Below, piece by piece: positions 5,534-6,084 of a DNA stretch of 6,084 bases. How positions within the stretch are numbered: position 1 is the first letter of the stretch; each line of letters starts with the position of its first letter. The stretch comes from Clostridiaceae bacterium. GTDB taxonomy: Bacteria > Bacillota > Clostridia > Lachnospirales > Lachnospiraceae. The notes below the pieces were generated by a model. It had not been told where the DNA came from and searched no databases. It worked only from the letters and a program-made list of their open reading frames with translations. Position numbers and translations under genes: made by a program. The stretch spans positions 1 to 6,084 of the forward strand of contig JAGZXV010000271.1 of NCBI GenBank assembly GCA_018378255.1, in the 5' to 3' direction.

Positions 5534-6084
5534 TGGAAGAGAGAAAGGAACGGTTTACCTGGAAACGGGTTCTGACCCTGTATATACCGCTTGCGGCAGC
5601 TGTCATATTCATCACCTTTCCTCTGGTATGGGCGTTGTTTACTTCTGTAAAAACTACCGGACAGATCAGAGGAGAGGATGTGCGGATCTTTCCCAATCCG
5701 GTGGTGCTTGAAAATTACGTCAATGTGTGGACACAGAGCAAGATACAGACGTATTTTGGCAATAGCCTTATGATATCCGTGATTTCAGTTTTGGGGATTA
5801 TGTTTCTATCCATCTGCAACGGATATGCCCTCAGCCGTTTTAACTTTAAAGGGAAAAAGATGACCACAGTGATTCTTTTGTGCACCCAGTTGCTTCCGGT
5901 ATCCATGCTGATTATTCCGCTGTTTGTCATTTTTAAAGGGATTAACCTGGTCAATACGAGAACATCGGTGATTATTTTTTATATTGTAAACAATATCGCC
6001 TTTACTTCGATTCTGATGAAAGGATTTATCGATGGGATCCCCCTGGAAATAGAGGAGGCAGCCAAGGTTGACGGCTGCAGCAGG
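5533..6084 (+). CDS. Sugar ABC transporter permease, MalG-like (second subunit, 3' truncated)
   Basis: The reading frame is open to the window edge and gives the first 184 residues of a protein that in this family is usually about 270-300 residues. Membrane segments are visible near 12-38, 75-100, 110-135 and 144-163. A short cytoplasmic start (MEERKERFTWKR) and the phrase NSLMISVISV (77-86) are typical of MalG-type subunits. The EAA coupling motif begins at E-E-A-A-K-V-D-G (174-181), matching the canonical form better than its partner does; the rest of that motif lies beyond the window. The ATG shares its A with the TGA stop of the preceding permease. GGAGG at 5516-5520 is about 12 bases upstream, rather far, so coupling to upstream translation is likely. 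The truncation is due to the window end, not to gene damage. Confidence 0.93.
   Translation, partial: MEERKERFTWKRVLTLYIPLAAAVIFITFPLVWALFTSVKTTGQIRGEDVRIFPNPVVLENYVNVWTQSKIQTYFGNSLMISVISVLGIMFLSICNGYALSRFNFKGKKMTTVILLCTQLLPVSMLIIPLFVIFKGINLVNTRTSVIIFYIVNNIAFTSILMKGFIDGIPLEIEEAAKVDGCSR

Overview
The window looks like chromosomal DNA of an anaerobic Gram-positive member of the Clostridia, most likely a gut-type Lachnospiraceae relative. The reasons are moderate GC with AT-rich intergenic regions, strong GGAGG ribosome sites, a stand-alone 52-residue rubredoxin, a lipoprotein sugar-binding protein with a typical Firmicute signal peptide, and a carbohydrate importer operon divergent from a cytoplasmic glycosidase. 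This is inferred from gene content and style; no species can be named from it.

Layout. Positions 1-170 hold a long ungapped palindrome (2-153) that abuts a perfect 24-bp palindrome (147-170). No gene is supported there. A patatin-like lipid acyl hydrolase follows on + (269-1204). Next is a small rubredoxin (1304-1462), with a CRP/FNR-shaped dyad and an extended -10 promoter upstream and a strong intrinsic terminator downstream (1480-1529). Convergent to it, on -, is a family 28 glycoside hydrolase of the polygalacturonase type (1592-2866) with no secretion signal. A 272-bp divergent control region (2867-3138) separates it from an ABC importer operon on +: lipoprotein solute-binding protein (3139-4578), first permease (4628-5533) and second permease (5533 to the window end, 3' truncated).

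How the parts work together. The GH28 enzyme and the importer form a compact sugar utilisation locus. The membrane-anchored binding protein captures an oligosaccharide, the two permeases carry it in, and the cytoplasmic GH28 enzyme trims it. GH28 chemistry points to oligogalacturonides or related pectic fragments. The control region holds a cre-like sequence (3091-3104, 13 of 14 consensus positions) just upstream of the binding-protein gene, which would fit carbon catabolite repression. No ATPase gene lies in the window; importers of this class often borrow a shared one.

I found no CRISPR array, tRNA, rRNA, phage, toxin-antitoxin or defence genes. The genes are recognisable families in a familiar arrangement. 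The most unexplained material is non-coding: the 5' palindrome, whose mismatches mostly become G-U pairs if the minus strand is transcribed, and the symmetric sites before the rubredoxin and importer genes.
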